NCBI GenBank assembly: GCA_031386985.1
Contig: JANNCV010000044.1
Location: forward strand, 1 to 64,000
From: JANJUB01 sp031386985
GTDB taxonomy: Bacteria > Armatimonadota > Fimbriimonadia > Fimbriimonadales > Fimbriimonadaceae
Direction: 5' to 3'
Length of the DNA stretch: 64,000 nucleotides
Part shown: positions 57,883 to 64,000 of the stretch, one piece after another
How positions within the stretch are numbered: the stretch's first letter is position 1
How the letters are laid out: the number at the start of each line of letters is the position of its first letter
Program-made: the position numbers and the translations under genes
Notes under the pieces: generated by a model
What the model saw: the letters and a program-made list of their open reading frames with translations, nothing else
Databases searched by the model: none
What the model was told of the DNA's origin: nothing

Positions 57883-59298
57883 ATGCTTGAAACCCGTTAT
57901 TCACCAACCAAAACCCTCCCCAATCATTGGATCGGGGTTAGGGCGGATTGGGCACTTTATTCGAAGGAACCTTGGCAGCACCTCATTTCCGTCTCGCCTC
58001 CCAGTTTGCGAACCCATGCGCTAGCAATCGGATCAACCGGTTATGGCAAGACAAACTTAATCCTTCAACTTATCAATCAACATCTTGCCTGCGATCACTC
58101 CATCGTAGTGCTGGACCTGCGGGGCGATCTCGTAAATGCCGCTATCGAGCTTGCTGCCGGACAACGCGTGGATCCAAGCAAAGTTAAGATCATCGACCTT
58201 CGGGAGAAGACGAAACCATTCGGCTTCAACCCCTTGTTTGGGGCCGGGGAGCCGTATTTCCGCGCCTTGAACGTGCTCGATGTCGTTGCCCAGGAGTCGG
58301 ACTCATGGGGGATTCAACTAGCGGAGACGTTTCGTTACGGTCTGATGCTGCTTGCTGAGACTGGTGAGCCTTTAACCCAACTTGAGCGGCTGTTTTATGA
58401 TTCGGAGTTTAGGCGTGAGTGCATCGCTAGAGGCAGCGATGTTTCGGTCGTCTCCTTTTGGCAGCGGTTTGACCAGTTGTCGCCAGATCGCCAAGCCGCC
58501 CTTGCATCACCGGTGCTCAACAAGGTTAGCCTCTTACTTGCTACGCCGTCGCTGCGACGGATTCTCGGTCACCGAGACCCAATTAATCTGTCTAAGCAGT
58601 TGAACACACCGGGAAGCGTGACCCTGGTCTCACTGGCGGTTGATGAAACACACGCGGCGGGCAAGATGATGGGAAGTATCATCTTGTCATCAATCTGCCG
58701 GGAGATATTCGCCCGTGTCTCAACTCCCGAAAGTCACCGAAATCCGGTCCGCCTGTTTGTAGATGAGTTCGAGCACTTCGGCATGCACGACTTTGAAACG
58801 ATCCTGGCGGAGGGTCGAAGGTTCAACTTTTCGGTGGTGCTTGCGCACCAGACGCTTGCCCAACTGACCCCCAAGATGCGCTCGATGATCTTGAACAACG
58901 TCGGCACCAAATTTGCGTTCCGGTGTGGTCGGGAGGACAGCTCCCATCTCAGCCGCGATCTGTACGGCGATCCGCGTGCCTATGACTTAACGGATTTACC
59001 AGTTGGCTACGCGCTCCTGTGGCAAAGAGATCGGGGCGTTGTCGAAGTCGAGATAAACGAACCGCTGATGAAGAACGCGGGAGCTCTGAGTCCAGCGGGC
59101 AGCGCTTTCTTGGGCCGGGTTTACGAATATGCCAGCGTCAGCGTCGAACCGCCTATACCCGTGCGAGTGGAGCGAGCTCCACCGGTGCCGGAACCAAAAG
59201 CAACATCAATAGCGCGTGCCAAACCGATGCCAGAACCAAAAGCAACACGAACAGCCCATGTCCCCGCAAGGTCACTGGAGGATTGGCTGTGCGATTAA
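57883..59298 (+). CDS. VirD4/TraG/HerA-like DNA-translocating ATPase
   Basis: About 471 aa from ATG 57883 (a GTG at 57877 is also possible). Walker A ALAIGSTGYGKTNLILQ, SIVVLDLRGDLVNAAIE, Walker B VRLFVDEFEHFGMHDFETILAEGRRF and the arginine-finger-region LAHQTLAQL identify a conjugative coupling or HerA-type hexameric ATPase. The C-terminus has two EPKAT(S/R) repeats. No other type IV secretion genes are in the window, so the element is probably mobilizable and not self-transmissible. The stop overlaps the next GTG start. Confidence 0.85.
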   Translation: MLETRYSPTKTLPNHWIGVRADWALYSKEPWQHLISVSPPSLRTHALAIGSTGYGKTNLILQLINQHLACDHSIVVLDLRGDLVNAAIELAAGQRVDPSKVKIIDLREKTKPFGFNPLFGAGEPYFRALNVLDVVAQESDSWGIQLAETFRYGLMLLAETGEPLTQLERLFYDSEFRRECIARGSDVSVVSFWQRFDQLSPDRQAALASPVLNKVSLLLATPSLRRILGHRDPINLSKQLNTPGSVTLVSLAVDETHAAGKMMGSIILSSICREIFARVSTPESHRNPVRLFVDEFEHFGMHDFETILAEGRRFNFSVVLAHQTLAQLTPKMRSMILNNVGTKFAFRCGREDSSHLSRDLYGDPRAYDLTDLPVGYALLWQRDRGVVEVEINEPLMKNAGALSPAGSAFLGRVYEYASVSVEPPIPVRVERAPPVPEPKATSIARAKPMPEPKATRTAHVPARSLEDWLCD

Positions 59299-59972
59299 CT
59301 ACGCGTGACCTTCAACTCATAAAGGATGTGGCCCTTAGCCATGTCCTCAGCCGTGACCAGATCATTGAGCTCGGCTACTTCGCCACGGTAACGCGGGTAA
59401 ACACTAGATTGCGCGAACTATCCAAAGAGGGCTTGGTTCAGCGCCTGGCTACGCCGTTTTTCAACCAAGGCCTTTATTCAGTCGGCTCTAAGGCGACACC
59501 GATCCTCGGCCTGCGCATCGCTCCACTAGTTGCAGGAAGGACGGGATCGCCTCGCTTCATTCAACACGCTTTATGTGTTACAAACGCCCGCCTTGGGTTA
59601 CTCAAACGGGGGACAACGGCTTGGAAATTTGAGCAGCAACTGTGGTCGCAGTTCGACTTCCGAGGCAAGACTTGGGAGGTACGGCCCGATGGGCTAGCTA
59701 TCACGCCAAAGGGTCCGATTGCCGTTGAAGTTGATCTCGGTCACGTCGCTCCGGCCAAGTTCGCCCATAAGCTCCGGGCCTACGAGGCATTCGCAGCTTC
59801 GGGGCAGGCGGCAAAGCAGTGGGGTCACGCGAGCTTCAAAGTGCTCGTGATCGCCTCGGGCAAGCTTCGTGCTGCTCGCCTGTCCAAGCTGTTCCAGCCC
59901 ACCCCCAACATAGATTTTCGTTGCGTTAGCTTTAACGACTTCGGCCTGCCTGAGGTCGGGTCATGGAGTTGA
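59289..59972 (+). CDS. Replication-relaxation (winged-helix, MobC-like) protein
   Basis: 227 aa from a GTG that overlaps the ATPase stop by 10 nt. LTTRDLQLIKDVALSHVLSRDQIIELGYFATVTRVNTRLRELSKEGLVQRL is the winged-helix of the Replic_Relax family. The C-terminal part (EVRPDGLAITPKGPIAVEVDLGH, KFAHKLRAYEAF) resembles the nuclease-like half of these proteins (D...E-V-D). They serve as accessory relaxosome or replication factors on plasmids and ICEs, and the coupling ATPase upstream supports this. Confidence 0.82.
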   Translation: MRLTTRDLQLIKDVALSHVLSRDQIIELGYFATVTRVNTRLRELSKEGLVQRLATPFFNQGLYSVGSKATPILGLRIAPLVAGRTGSPRFIQHALCVTNARLGLLKRGTTAWKFEQQLWSQFDFRGKTWEVRPDGLAITPKGPIAVEVDLGHVAPAKFAHKLRAYEAFAASGQAAKQWGHASFKVLVIASGKLRAARLSKLFQPTPNIDFRCVSFNDFGLPEVGSWS

Positions 59973-60000
59973 CAGACGGAAACACCATAGGAGAAACATT

Positions 60001-60321
60001 ATGAACCAACTAGAGTCCTTACCTACCTCGATACGCGAACGACTTGAACTCGCAAGAACATTGCAATCTAATGGCGACCAGCGTAGTGCAGACTCAGTAT
60101 TGCAGCAAGCTGTGGTAGAGCTTGCCAGAACTCAGCCTGAAATGTGTGCGCTTTTGTTGTCTGCCAACCTTGGCTACCAGGGCATATCCGCAACGGTGGT
60201 TGAACGCACTACGGTGATGATCCCTCGCCCGATTACCTTTTGTGGCTTCAACGTCGGCGAAGAGTGGGTAGCGTTGACCACCACCAAAGAGACTACCAAG
60301 CACCTGAGGTTGACCAGGTGA
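60001..60321 (+). CDS. Small hypothetical protein of mobilization operon
   Basis: A 106-aa protein with AGGAG ~7 nt before the ATG. N-terminal helix (SIRERLELARTLQSNGDQRSADSVLQQAVVELAR), then a short beta segment (TTVMIPRPITFCGFNVGEEWVAL). Its TGA overlaps the GTG of the next gene (GTGA). Function unknown. Confidence 0.7.
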   Translation: MNQLESLPTSIRERLELARTLQSNGDQRSADSVLQQAVVELARTQPEMCALLLSANLGYQGISATVVERTTVMIPRPITFCGFNVGEEWVALTTTKETTKHLRLTR

Positions 60322-60623
60322 GACCACGATGTACCGCCAGTGTTTTTGGGGACCAACCGTCCGATCATTGGTGTAACCATCAATGTCGAAACTGCCTGAA
60401 AAGGCAGCCATCCACGAACGTAGGACGGCCACCTTCTCCCGCTAACATCGCACGCCTCGATACAGGATTGTCCATCCACCAAGCCGCGGGCAAGCTGCGC
60501 ATCGGTATTGCCTACCTAAAGCAAATAGAACGCGGTAAGGTGCCCTCCTACATTTTGGCGATCCGATTGGCTCGCCTTTACGGGTGTAGCCTCAACACCC
60601 TACTCAATCTCGAAGGGCGGTGA
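60318..60623 (+). CDS. Zinc-finger plus XRE HTH protein
   Basis: 101 aa from GTG 60318, coupled to the previous gene by GTGA. N-terminal Cys/His motif (HWCNHQCRNC) suggests a small zinc finger. The C-terminus IARLDTGLSIHQAAGKLRIGIAYLKQIERGKVPSYILAIRLARLYGCSLNTLLNL is an XRE HTH. A likely regulator of the integrase/mobilization genes. The start comes from the overlap and not from an ATG. Confidence 0.75.
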   Translation: MRPRCTASVFGDQPSDHWCNHQCRNCLKRQPSTNVGRPPSPANIARLDTGLSIHQAAGKLRIGIAYLKQIERGKVPSYILAIRLARLYGCSLNTLLNLEGR

Positions 60624-60631
60624 GACGCCGC
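60617..60631 (+). repeat. 15-bp direct repeat, left of integrase
   Basis: GCGGTGAGACGCCGC, identical to 61729-61743 on the other side of the integrase gene. It contains an internal GCG...CGC inverted pair. Confidence 0.6.
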
Positions 60632-60691
60632 GAGAAACAACTGCCCGCAGGTGTCGCCAGCACCTGTCGGGCTTATCCTTCGTCAAGAGTC

Positions 60692-61717
60692 TCAATCCGA
60701 TAGCTTTGATTGTCGCACTATTAACCGATCTCCCGGCGAGAATTGGCGATGCTGAGCCTCAATGTCTGCCTGAGCGAGGGCAACGTATTTGTTTACCATG
60801 GCGAGTGTCGTGTGACCGAGGATTTCCTTCAACGTGAAGACATTTCCCCCCGCCCTTAGGAACTGAATGGCGAAAGTGTGCCGGAACGTGTGGGGTGAAA
60901 CTCGTGCCGCCTCAATCTGAGCACGTTTGCCGATCCTCTTGATTAGTTGCAAGAGTCCGCTACGAGTTAGGGCTTCACCTGCTAAGGTGCCCCGGTCGGA
61001 GGCGACTAACGGTTCATCGGATTCCCTAGCCGTTTCCCGCAAATATTGCCAGAGGGCTTTCGCAGTGTTCCGGCCAAAGTAAACCGAACGATGCTTATTG
61101 CCCTTGCCGTTGACGACGCACCGGCGGGCACTGATATCCAAATGACTCATCTTGATGGCAATGAGCTCGGATGCCCTAACCCCGGTATCGAACAAAAACC
61201 GAATAATCAACTCGTCGCGTTTCGGATGATGTGTTGACTTGGCTACTTGGATCATCGACGCTACTTGACGCTCCGAAAACGGTTGTATTTGATCTGCTCG
61301 GGCAATCGGCTGGGCAATCCGTTCCATCGGCGACTCTTGGATAATTTCCTCGGCAACTAACCAGCGGAAAAAAGTCCGCAGGATGCCAAAGTACGAGCGA
61401 ACGGTGAGCGGTCGAACTGGTCGGCGTCGCCGTGTGTCGCCCCAACGGCCTTCGCCGTCTTTATGGTCACGGCTAGCATAGGCCAGAAAGAGCCGTAAGG
61501 CTCGTAGGTCGCATCGCTCCAACTCATATTTACTGAGGAACCACTGAAGTTTGTCGAGGACGAGCTGGCGGTTGGCGATAGTTTGTCGGGAATGCTGGCG
61601 AATTTCGCTGTCGAGCAGCCAACATTTTCCCTGTGATTCGATTTCCTGGGTGGGAATCGAAGATTCAAAAGATTGCAATAGATGCGCTGTTTTTTTCATT
61701 TTTGCCCTCCGAGGCAT
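60692..61717 (-). CDS. Tyrosine recombinase (integrase, XerC/D-like)
   Basis: A 341-aa protein. A SAM-like N-terminal domain (about 45-135) precedes the catalytic domain with R181 (TGVRASEL), K205 (NGKGNKHR), H276/R279 (PHTFRHTFA), H302 (LGHTTLAMV) and nucleophile Y311. All six positions are intact. It lies ~70 bp from the 3' end of tRNA-Thr, the classic layout for tRNA-targeting integrases. It probably integrates the mobilization element lying to its left. The companion attachment site was not found in the window. Confidence 0.92.
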   Translation of the reverse strand: MPRRAKMKKTAHLLQSFESSIPTQEIESQGKCWLLDSEIRQHSRQTIANRQLVLDKLQWFLSKYELERCDLRALRLFLAYASRDHKDGEGRWGDTRRRRPVRPLTVRSYFGILRTFFRWLVAEEIIQESPMERIAQPIARADQIQPFSERQVASMIQVAKSTHHPKRDELIIRFLFDTGVRASELIAIKMSHLDISARRCVVNGKGNKHRSVYFGRNTAKALWQYLRETARESDEPLVASDRGTLAGEALTRSGLLQLIKRIGKRAQIEAARVSPHTFRHTFAIQFLRAGGNVFTLKEILGHTTLAMVNKYVALAQADIEAQHRQFSPGDRLIVRQSKLSD

Positions 61718-61728
61718 TTGGTCGGAGA

Positions 61729-61743
61729 GCGGTGAGACGCCGC
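61729..61743 (+). repeat. 15-bp direct repeat, right of integrase
   Basis: GCGGTGAGACGCCGC, identical to 60617-60631. It lies between the integrase start and the tRNA-Thr gene; possibly an integrase arm-binding or regulatory site. Confidence 0.6.
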
Positions 61744-61788
61744 ATATGTTGCGTTTTTGAAGCTACATCGCCAGATTTACTTCAAAAC

Positions 61789-61863
61789 TGGAGCCCTTGA
61801 CGAGAATCGAACCCGTGACCTCTTCTTTACCAAAGAAGTGCTCTGCCGCTGAGCTACAAGGGC
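61789..61863 (-). tRNA. tRNA-Thr (GGT)
   Basis: Cloverleaf on the minus strand: acceptor GCCCTTG / CAAGGGC, D-arm TAGCTCAGCGGCAGAGC, anticodon stem CTTCT / AGAAG with loop TTGGTAA (anticodon GGT), T-arm GTCACGGGTTCGATTCTCG and encoded CCA at 61789-61791. Its 3' end faces the integrase, making it the probable attachment site. Confidence 0.93.
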
Positions 61864-61867
61864 GCTC

Positions 61868-61953
61868 TGGTGGGGAGTGTAGGAGTCGAACCTACGAAGG
61901 CTATCGCCGACAGATTTACAGTCTGTTCCCATTGGCCACTCGGGCAACTCCCC
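61868..61953 (-). tRNA. tRNA-Tyr (GTA)
   Basis: Minus-strand class II tRNA: acceptor GGGGAGT / ACTCCCC, anticodon loop CTGTAAA (GTA), long variable arm (GGCGATAGCC region), T-loop GGTTCGACTCC and encoded CCA at 61868-61870. Immediately upstream of tRNA-Thr in one transcript. Confidence 0.93.
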
Positions 61954-61978
61954 AGAGACACGATAGAATACCCGAACA

Positions 61979-63307
61979 CTAGAATCTGGCTTCGGGATCA
62001 AGGCCCGTTCGCCCCGGCAACGTTGGCGTTTGCTTTCCTCCACCGCCGATGACTCTTATCTTATCAAAAACTTTCCAGCCGAACTCCATGATCGGGATCT
62101 GATTCGACCGCACCTCGCTAAACAAGCTCACAAGCGCGTGAGTGAATAGGCCAATCTCTTTGCCATCGTGAACCGTGGCATAAACTTCCTTTTCGGGCGA
62201 TGTCCCTTGCATTTGCGAAACGGGCCCAACGTCGGGGGTATCGCTGCCGAAGATGCGGCCCTTAAGGTTCGGGCGGTTCACTTCAAAGAATGCGAATACG
62301 TTCGCCTCGCGCCGATTAAAGGTTGCGTAGAGTTCGCGCTTGGCTAACATCGTTCCAGATTCGGAGAGGCTCGAAGAATCTACACCCGCGAGATAATCGC
62401 GGCCATCCAAGTTGCTACCCACGCCAGCGAAGTAAATGAAAACGGTTGCTCCCTTAGGCATTCGCTCCGCTAGACTCTTCGCCGTCGCGGCGATTTGGTC
62501 CCGAGTTGCATTCAATACAAGTTCAATGTTTGCTTCTGGATAACCACAGCTCGCGACCAAACTCTCGCGCAAAACCTGGGCACTATCACTTGCGAAAGAT
62601 AGCTTGACGTCCTGAATTCTGCTCTCAGAGTTCCCAATGATGAGGGCAAACTTGGTTTGAATCGGGGCAACTCTGGTTCCAAAACCAGTGAGAACCGGAG
62701 CGCCTGTTCCCGTCGCGGGAGTTGTGCCCTGGCCAGTTTTAGGAGTTACTGAAGGCGGCGACACGATTGGGCCTGTTCTTTGGAATGCGGCATTAACGGC
62801 GGCTTGATCTTCTGGGCTCACCGGCTCCAGGTCAACCTTCCAGTTCAACTTATTGTTTACCGAAGTCAATCTCTCTTCGAGTTTGAGCCGTTTTTCTGTC
62901 TCGCCGAGCTGAATGTAAACGTTGTTCAGAAAGAAAAAAGTCTCTCCGCTCAGTTGGTTTTTTGAGAGAATGATCTCGAATTCGCCGCAAACGTCTTTCA
63001 AAAGTTTCGAGCGGTCTTCACCCGAAAGCGAATCAGCGGCCTTGAAGCCCGAATAAGCGGCGAGAAAGTTCGGTGAATAGGGGGCTCCGTTGCGCCACGT
63101 TCTGCGCTCGGTAACCGGGCCGGGCAGAGTGGTCGGCGTCGCAACATCATCAGGTCGAAAGGCGGCAGCCTGTTTGAACAATGAGCGAGCATCCATCCAC
63201 TTTAGAGCGCGCGCCGCGGTAAGGCCCGTCTCGTACGTGGAACTCCATTGTTGGGCTCCAGAGAAGACCGCCAATACCGCGAAAACAATACAACAAACTC
63301 GACGCAT
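61979..63307 (-). CDS. Secreted pseudo-caspase (catalytically degenerate C14-like)
   Basis: A 442-aa protein with a signal peptide (VCCIVFAVLAVFSGA). An N-terminal ~170-residue TPR-like region and a Thr/Gly/Pro linker precede a caspase-fold domain: KFALIIGNSESRIQ, LSFASDSAQVLRESLVA, GATVFIYFAGVGSNLDGRDYLAGVDSS. In the His position (YFxGHG) it has YFAGVGS, and where D-x-C is expected it has FFEVNRPN. So both catalytic residues are missing while the fold is kept. Probably a non-catalytic extracytoplasmic binding or scaffold protein. Core genome beyond the tRNA genes. Confidence 0.78.
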   Translation of the reverse strand: MRRVCCIVFAVLAVFSGAQQWSSTYETGLTAARALKWMDARSLFKQAAAFRPDDVATPTTLPGPVTERRTWRNGAPYSPNFLAAYSGFKAADSLSGEDRSKLLKDVCGEFEIILSKNQLSGETFFFLNNVYIQLGETEKRLKLEERLTSVNNKLNWKVDLEPVSPEDQAAVNAAFQRTGPIVSPPSVTPKTGQGTTPATGTGAPVLTGFGTRVAPIQTKFALIIGNSESRIQDVKLSFASDSAQVLRESLVASCGYPEANIELVLNATRDQIAATAKSLAERMPKGATVFIYFAGVGSNLDGRDYLAGVDSSSLSESGTMLAKRELYATFNRREANVFAFFEVNRPNLKGRIFGSDTPDVGPVSQMQGTSPEKEVYATVHDGKEIGLFTHALVSLFSEVRSNQIPIMEFGWKVFDKIRVIGGGGKQTPTLPGRTGLDPEARF

Positions 63308-63322
63308 TCTCTTGATAGCTCC

Positions 63323-64000
63323 TTAGTTACCGAACTTATATGAAACCGTTAGGCCAAAATCACTGCCGCCGCCACTAACCTTTGCCCAGTTGAGATCAAG
63401 GCCCCAATCGGCTTTGTTCGGGCGATAGCCCAGGCCAAATGTGAAAGCGTTACGGCGACCAAAATCACGCCCCGCTGCAGGTATTGCATTGTATCCTAAG
63501 CGTATCGGAACTCGGGCGGCGCCCATGCTGTAGTTGTATTCAACCCCTAAGCCAAACGTCGTTTGAGGATCGCGATCAATGATCGAGGCATCTTTCCCAT
63601 CAAAGAAATGGGTGACATCCAAACCAAACACCATAAAGTCTCGGTCCCCACGGAATCCGTTGCGTCGAAGTGCAATTCCTCCGGCAAGCCGACCTGGAAC
63701 CTCTTCGTAGATCAACGGAGAAGCGCCGCCCGATTTGAGTTTGATAGGAGTCCGGAAGCTCGCGGAAACACTCAGATCAGGGTTGCTCTTAGGGCTAACG
63801 ATAAAGCCGATTTGGCCGCCGACGCCCGTCGCTTGCGCGTCGAAATCTGTAATTCCACTGGGGGCAAACTTCTGATTGACTTGGCGGTTTATTGCATAAA
63901 CCAAACCAGCGCCCCATGAGAACGTCCCGTCCGAAGTAGCTCGACCATAGCTGATGTTGATAAACTCTGTGTCCGATTTGATAAGCTGCCGATAGGCGGC
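63323..64000 (-). CDS. Outer-membrane beta-barrel protein, partial
   Basis: The frame stays open to the right edge, so the N-terminus and signal peptide are missing. Visible sequence is strand-rich with alternating residues (GGQIGFIVSPKSNPDLSVSASF, MVFGLDVTHFFDG, FGLGVEYNYSMGAARVPIRLGYN, NAFTFGLGYRPNKADWGLDLNWA, FGLTVSYKFGN) and ends in a terminal aromatic strand, typical of outer-membrane barrels (PorV/FadL-like). It lies 15 bp upstream of the pseudo-caspase and is probably co-transcribed. Confidence 0.75.
   Translation of the reverse strand, partial: AAYRQLIKSDTEFINISYGRATSDGTFSWGAGLVYAINRQVNQKFAPSGITDFDAQATGVGGQIGFIVSPKSNPDLSVSASFRTPIKLKSGGASPLIYEEVPGRLAGGIALRRNGFRGDRDFMVFGLDVTHFFDGKDASIIDRDPQTTFGLGVEYNYSMGAARVPIRLGYNAIPAAGRDFGRRNAFTFGLGYRPNKADWGLDLNWAKVSGGGSDFGLTVSYKFGN

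Noticed and set aside
61777..62052. Open frames over the tRNA cluster on both strands
   Set aside because: They overlap two perfect tRNA genes and only read through the tRNA sequence.

Overview
The window is an accessory-rich chromosomal stretch of roughly 50-55% GC from a bacterium that appears to have an outer membrane, since beta-barrel-like secreted proteins occur at 54.8-55.9 kb and at the right edge. The large RHS/YD-repeat protein, multi-domain glycosyltransferases, STAND/sigma/subtilase cluster, EACC1-type conflict genes and many coupled starts (ATGA, TTGA, GTGA) fit a large-genome environmental phylum. Armatimonadota (Fimbriimonadia-like) is my best guess, with low confidence. No rRNA was seen. 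Two tRNA genes (Thr-GGT and Tyr-GTA) lie at 61.8-61.95 kb.

Layout. 1-2 kb: an EACC1-type small protein overlapping a caspase-like protease (cut by the left edge), and an NlpC/P60-like gene. 2.0-3.6 kb: an intact zinc-ribbon membrane protein and a frameshifted tandem copy. 3.7-6.8 kb: plasmid- or phage-like genes (DUF932; then HTH, Mrr-like nuclease, small protein and phage-O-like replication initiator as one coupled operon). 7.0-19.3 kb: a large serine recombinase followed by four segments. Three look like self-contained cassettes: Shedu; two-gene CBASS (CD-NTase plus 4TM effector); and an unrecognised three-gene system ending in a PIN-like protein. The other is a short segment with a small QSTH-rich protein and a gene fragment. 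Segments are separated by diverged copies of the last ~130 bp of the recombinase gene (five copies including the one in the gene). Three copies are preceded by a shared ~110-bp non-coding block. A small protein family is found tail-to-tail with the recombinase end. This looks like an integron-like cassette array led by a serine recombinase, and it is the main discovery candidate.

19.4-30.0 kb: a tightly coupled six-gene operon with a cysteine desulfurase, DUF4007, a P-loop ATPase, a double-GHKL histidine kinase-like protein, a receiver-like protein and a DndC-like PAPS reductase. It suggests a sulfur-based DNA modification or defence system. 30.3-33.2 kb: two methyltransferases and a frameshifted GT9-GT2 glycosyltransferase. 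33.3-39.9 kb: an RHS core whose C-terminal tip is a separate coupled gene, followed by a companion gene, a second near-identical tip and its companion, and an RHS remnant. Both tips carry HExxH motifs. 40.0-45.2 kb: a NifU-like gene invaded in frame by palindromic repeats, a triple-glycosyltransferase/TPR protein, a DprA/SLOG-like protein and a hypothetical. 45.2-51.7 kb: sigma factor, STAND ATPase and subtilase. 51.8-54.3 kb: a PfkB-like gene overlapping an AAA ATPase, possibly one frameshifted gene. 54.6-57.6 kb: secreted proteins and an HTH-TPR regulator. 57.9-61.7 kb: VirD4/HerA-like ATPase, replication-relaxation protein, small genes and a tyrosine integrase abutting tRNA-Thr, which is the tRNA-proximal end of an integrative mobilizable element. 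62-64 kb: a secreted pseudo-caspase and a partial outer-membrane barrel.

Most of the window reads as a defence and conflict island carried on one or more integrative elements. All assignments come from motif reading; no database search was run.
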